From contig CM069877.1 in assembly GCA_036172665.1 (NCBI GenBank), positions 22,841,001 through 22,905,000 on the forward strand: DNA of 64,000 nucleotides, written 5' to 3'. Below the pieces are notes generated by a model. The model saw only the letters and a list, made by a program, of their open reading frames with translations. It searched no databases and was not told the origin of the DNA. Position numbers and translations under genes: made by a program. Positions 61,501 to 64,000 of the stretch are shown one piece after another. Position 1 is the first letter of the stretch. Each line of letters starts with the position of its first letter. The DNA is from Prosopocoilus inquinatus. Taxonomy: Eukaryota; Arthropoda; Insecta; Coleoptera; Lucanidae.

Positions 61501-64000
61501 CTCATCTATCATGTTATTTGGCGTTTCGATGGACTCCAGTAACTTTGATGTGAGATACGAAGTTCTCGGACGCAGCTGAAGCTAGAAATAGTTTTAAACG
61601 AAACAACACGCATTAGCGTTGTTCCTGTGCTGTATCTAATCGATCCTTACTTATCTATCAGGTTATTTGACGTTTCGATGGACTCCAGTAACTCTGATGT
61701 GAGATACGACGTTTTCGGACGCAGCAGAAGCTGGAAATAGTTTTAAACGAAACAACACGCATTAGCGTTGTTCCTGTGATGTATCTAATCGATCCTTACT
61801 CATCTATCATGTTATTTGACGTTTCGATGGACTCTAGTAACTCTGATGTGAGATACGAAGTTTTTGGGCGCAGCAGGAGCTGGAAATAGTTTTAAACGAA
61901 ACAACACGCATTAGCGTTGTTCCTGTGATGTATCTAATCGATCCTTACTCATCTATCATGTTATTTGGCGTTTCGATGGACTCCAGTAACTTTGATGTGA
62001 GATACAAAGTTTTTGGACGCAGCAGAAGCTGGAAATAGTTTTGAACGAAACAACACGTATTAGCAGTGTTCCTGTGATGTATCTAATCGATCCTTACTTA
62101 GCTACTATGTTATTTGACGTTTCGATGGACTCTAGTAACTCTATGGTGAGATACGAAATTTTCGGACGCAGCAGAAGCTGGAAATAGTTTTAAACGAAAC
62201 AACACGCATTAGCGTTGTTCCTGTGATGTATCTAATCGATCCTTACTCATCTATCATGTTATTTGGCGTTTCGATGGACCCCAGTAACTCTAATGTAAGA
62301 TACGAAATTTTCGGACGCAGCAGAAGCTGGAAATAGTTTCAAACGAAACAACACGCATTAGCGTTGTTCCTGTGATGTATCTAATCGATCCTTACTTAGC
62401 TACTATGTTATTTGACGTTTCGATGGACTCTAGTAACTCTATGGTGAGATACGAAATTTTCGGACGCAGCCGAAGCTGGAAATAGTTTTAAACGAAACAA
62501 CACGCATTAGCGTTGTTCCTGTGATGTATCTAATCGATCCTTACTCATCTATCATGTTATTTGGCGTTTCGATGGACTCCAGTAACTTTGATGTGAGATA
62601 CGAAGTTCTCGGACGCAGCAGAAGCTGGAAATAGTTTCAAACGAAACAACACGCATTAGCGTTGTTCCTGTGATGTATCTAATCGATCCTTACTCATCTA
62701 TCATGTTATTTGGCGTTTCGATGGACTCCAGTAACTTTGATGTGAGATACGAAGTTTTTGGACGCAGCAGAAGCTGGAAATAGTTTTGAACGAAACAACA
62801 CGTATTAGCGTTGTTCCTGTGATGTATCTAATCGATCCTTACTTATCTATCAGGTTATTTGACGTTTCGATGGACTCCAGTAACTCTGATGTGAGATACG
62901 ACGTTTTCGGACGCAGCAGAAGCTGGAAATAGTTTTAAAAGAAACAACACGTATTAGCGTTGTTCCTGTGATGTATGTAATCGATCCTTACTAATCTATC
63001 ATGTTATTTGACGTTTGGATGGACTTTGATGTGAGATACGAAGTTCTCGGACACAGCTGTAGCTGGAAATAGTTTTAAATGAAACAACACGTATTAGCGT
63101 TGTTCCTGTGATGTATCTAATCGATCCTTACTCATCTATCATGTTATTTTACGTTTGGATGGACTCCAGTAACTCTGATGTGAGATACAAAGTTTTTGGA
63201 CGCAGCAGAAGCTGGAAATAGTTTTGAACGAAACAACACGTATTAGCAGTGTTCCTGTGATGTATCTAATCGATCCTTACTTAGCTACTATGTTATTTGA
63301 CGTTTCGATGGACTCTAGTAACTCTATGGTGAGATACGAAATTTTCGGACGCAGCAGAAGCTGGAAATAGTTTCAAACGAAACAACACGCATTAGCGTTG
63401 TTCCTGTGATGTATCTAATCGATCCTTACTCATCTATCATGTTATTTGGCGTTTCGATGGACTCCAGTAACTTTGATGTGAGATACGAAGTTCTCGGACG
63501 CAGCTGAAGCTAGAAATAGTTTTAAACGAAACAACACGCATTAGCGTTGTTCCTGTGCTGTATCTAATCGATCCTTACTTATCTATCAGGTTATTTGACG
63601 TTTCGATGGACTCCAGTAACTCTGATGTGAGATACGACGTTTTCGGACGCAGCAGAAGCTGGAAATAGTTTTAAACGAAACAACACGTATTAGCGTTGTT
63701 CCTGTGATGTATGTAATCGATCCTTACTCATCTATCATGTTATTTGACGTTTGGATGGACTCCAGTAACTCTGATGTGAGATACAAAGTTCTCGGACGCA
63801 GCAGAAGCTGGAAATAGTTTTAAATGAAACAACACGCATTAGCGTTGTTCCTGTGATGTATCTAATCGATCCTTACTCATCTATCATGTTATTTGACGTT
63901 TCGATGGACTCTAGTAACTCTGATGTGAGATACGAAGTTTTTGGGCGCAGCAGGAGCTGGAAATAGTTTTAAACAAAGCAACACGTATTAGCGTTGTTCC
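55152..64000 (+). repeat. Higher-order block B, copy 2
   Basis: This is the copy of 5,058-13,906 at +50,094 bp. Private changes noticed are GGATGCAGC near 55,592, ATTTTATTTG near 57,611 (also present at 45,844), and TTACATATC near 60,643. The offset is constant from end to end, so no net indel separates the two 8.8-kb copies. Confidence 0.92.

Larger units (their letters stand above)
1..64000 (+). repeat. 149-bp tandem satellite array filling the window
   Basis: The same sequence of about 149 bp repeats head to tail from the first to the last base, always on the same strand. With every length variant counted, the window equals 435 whole monomers plus 126 bases, so no foreign insertion is needed or seen. 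Every stretch lacking a gene is therefore this satellite. Monomers differ by scattered substitutions and a few recurring short deletions, and the variants recur in fixed orders over kilobases, which marks higher-order repeats. Long homogeneous arrays like this are characteristic of eukaryotic centromeric or pericentromeric heterochromatin. That location is inferred, since no flanking chromosome sequence is present. I do not recognise the family. Confidence 0.98.

Noticed and set aside
1..64000. CRISPR array
   Set aside because: The whole 149-bp unit is repeated with no short repeat separated by unique spacers, and no cas genes are present.
1..64000. Transposon, insertion sequence or retroelement content
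   Set aside because: No terminal inverted repeats, LTRs, poly-A tails or coding domains were seen, and the exact monomer count leaves no room for an inserted element.
1..64000. Telomeric repeat or rDNA spacer
   Set aside because: No short G-rich telomere-like repeat and no rRNA-like sequence occur. The period and composition do not fit either.
5058..64000. Assembly duplication as the sole explanation of the large repeated blocks
   Set aside because: Copies carry private substitutions and indels (for example near 43,247, 47,060, 31,811 and 57,613) and the block edges differ between pairs, which argues for real copies. It is not fully excluded without reads.

Overview
The whole 64,000-base window is one uninterrupted, head-to-tail tandem satellite array. 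I see no gene, RNA gene, mobile element or unique-sequence island in it. The basic unit is 149 bp, about 40% G+C, and every copy lies in the same orientation. The bookkeeping closes exactly. In the phase beginning ACTCATCTAT at base 1, the window is 435 complete monomers plus the first 126 positions of a 436th. The known short monomers are 19 of 111 bp, 22 of 140 bp, 4 of 147 bp, 2 of 143 bp and 1 of 148 bp. These remove 941 bp, and (64,000 + 941)/149 leaves a remainder of 126, which is the phase at which the window ends. That leaves no room for an inserted element unless undetected indels cancel.

An array of this size and purity, with complex higher-order structure, is typical of centromeric or pericentromeric heterochromatin of a eukaryote. 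I do not recognise the repeat family and cannot name the species. The open reading frames of 62 to 89 codons are by-products of the repeat: GTG starts, satellite sequence throughout, and the same TAG in every monomer.

The monomers are not uniform. About a dozen diagnostic subtypes recur in fixed orders, giving a higher-order mosaic of multi-kilobase blocks with nearly identical copies elsewhere in the window. 1-5,064 recurs at 28,080-33,141 and 48,616-53,677. 5,058-13,906 recurs at 55,152-64,000. 6,924-12,845 recurs at 20,776-26,548, with one monomer lost. 25,978-34,076 recurs at 46,514-54,612. 42,735-46,740 recurs at 54,503-58,508. Two blocks are local tandem duplications: a 4,012-bp unit (27 monomers) across about 13,260-21,070 and a 5,851-bp unit (40 monomers) across about 33,292-45,138. 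This is what repeated unequal exchange and gene conversion of large segments would leave.

Within the monomer three elements may matter: an imperfect 22-bp dyad (AACAAC / GTTGTT) at consensus positions 103-124, a partial resemblance to the CENP-B box at positions 25-41 in only some subtypes, and a length very close to one nucleosome core. These functional readings are inference. The repeat architecture is seen directly.
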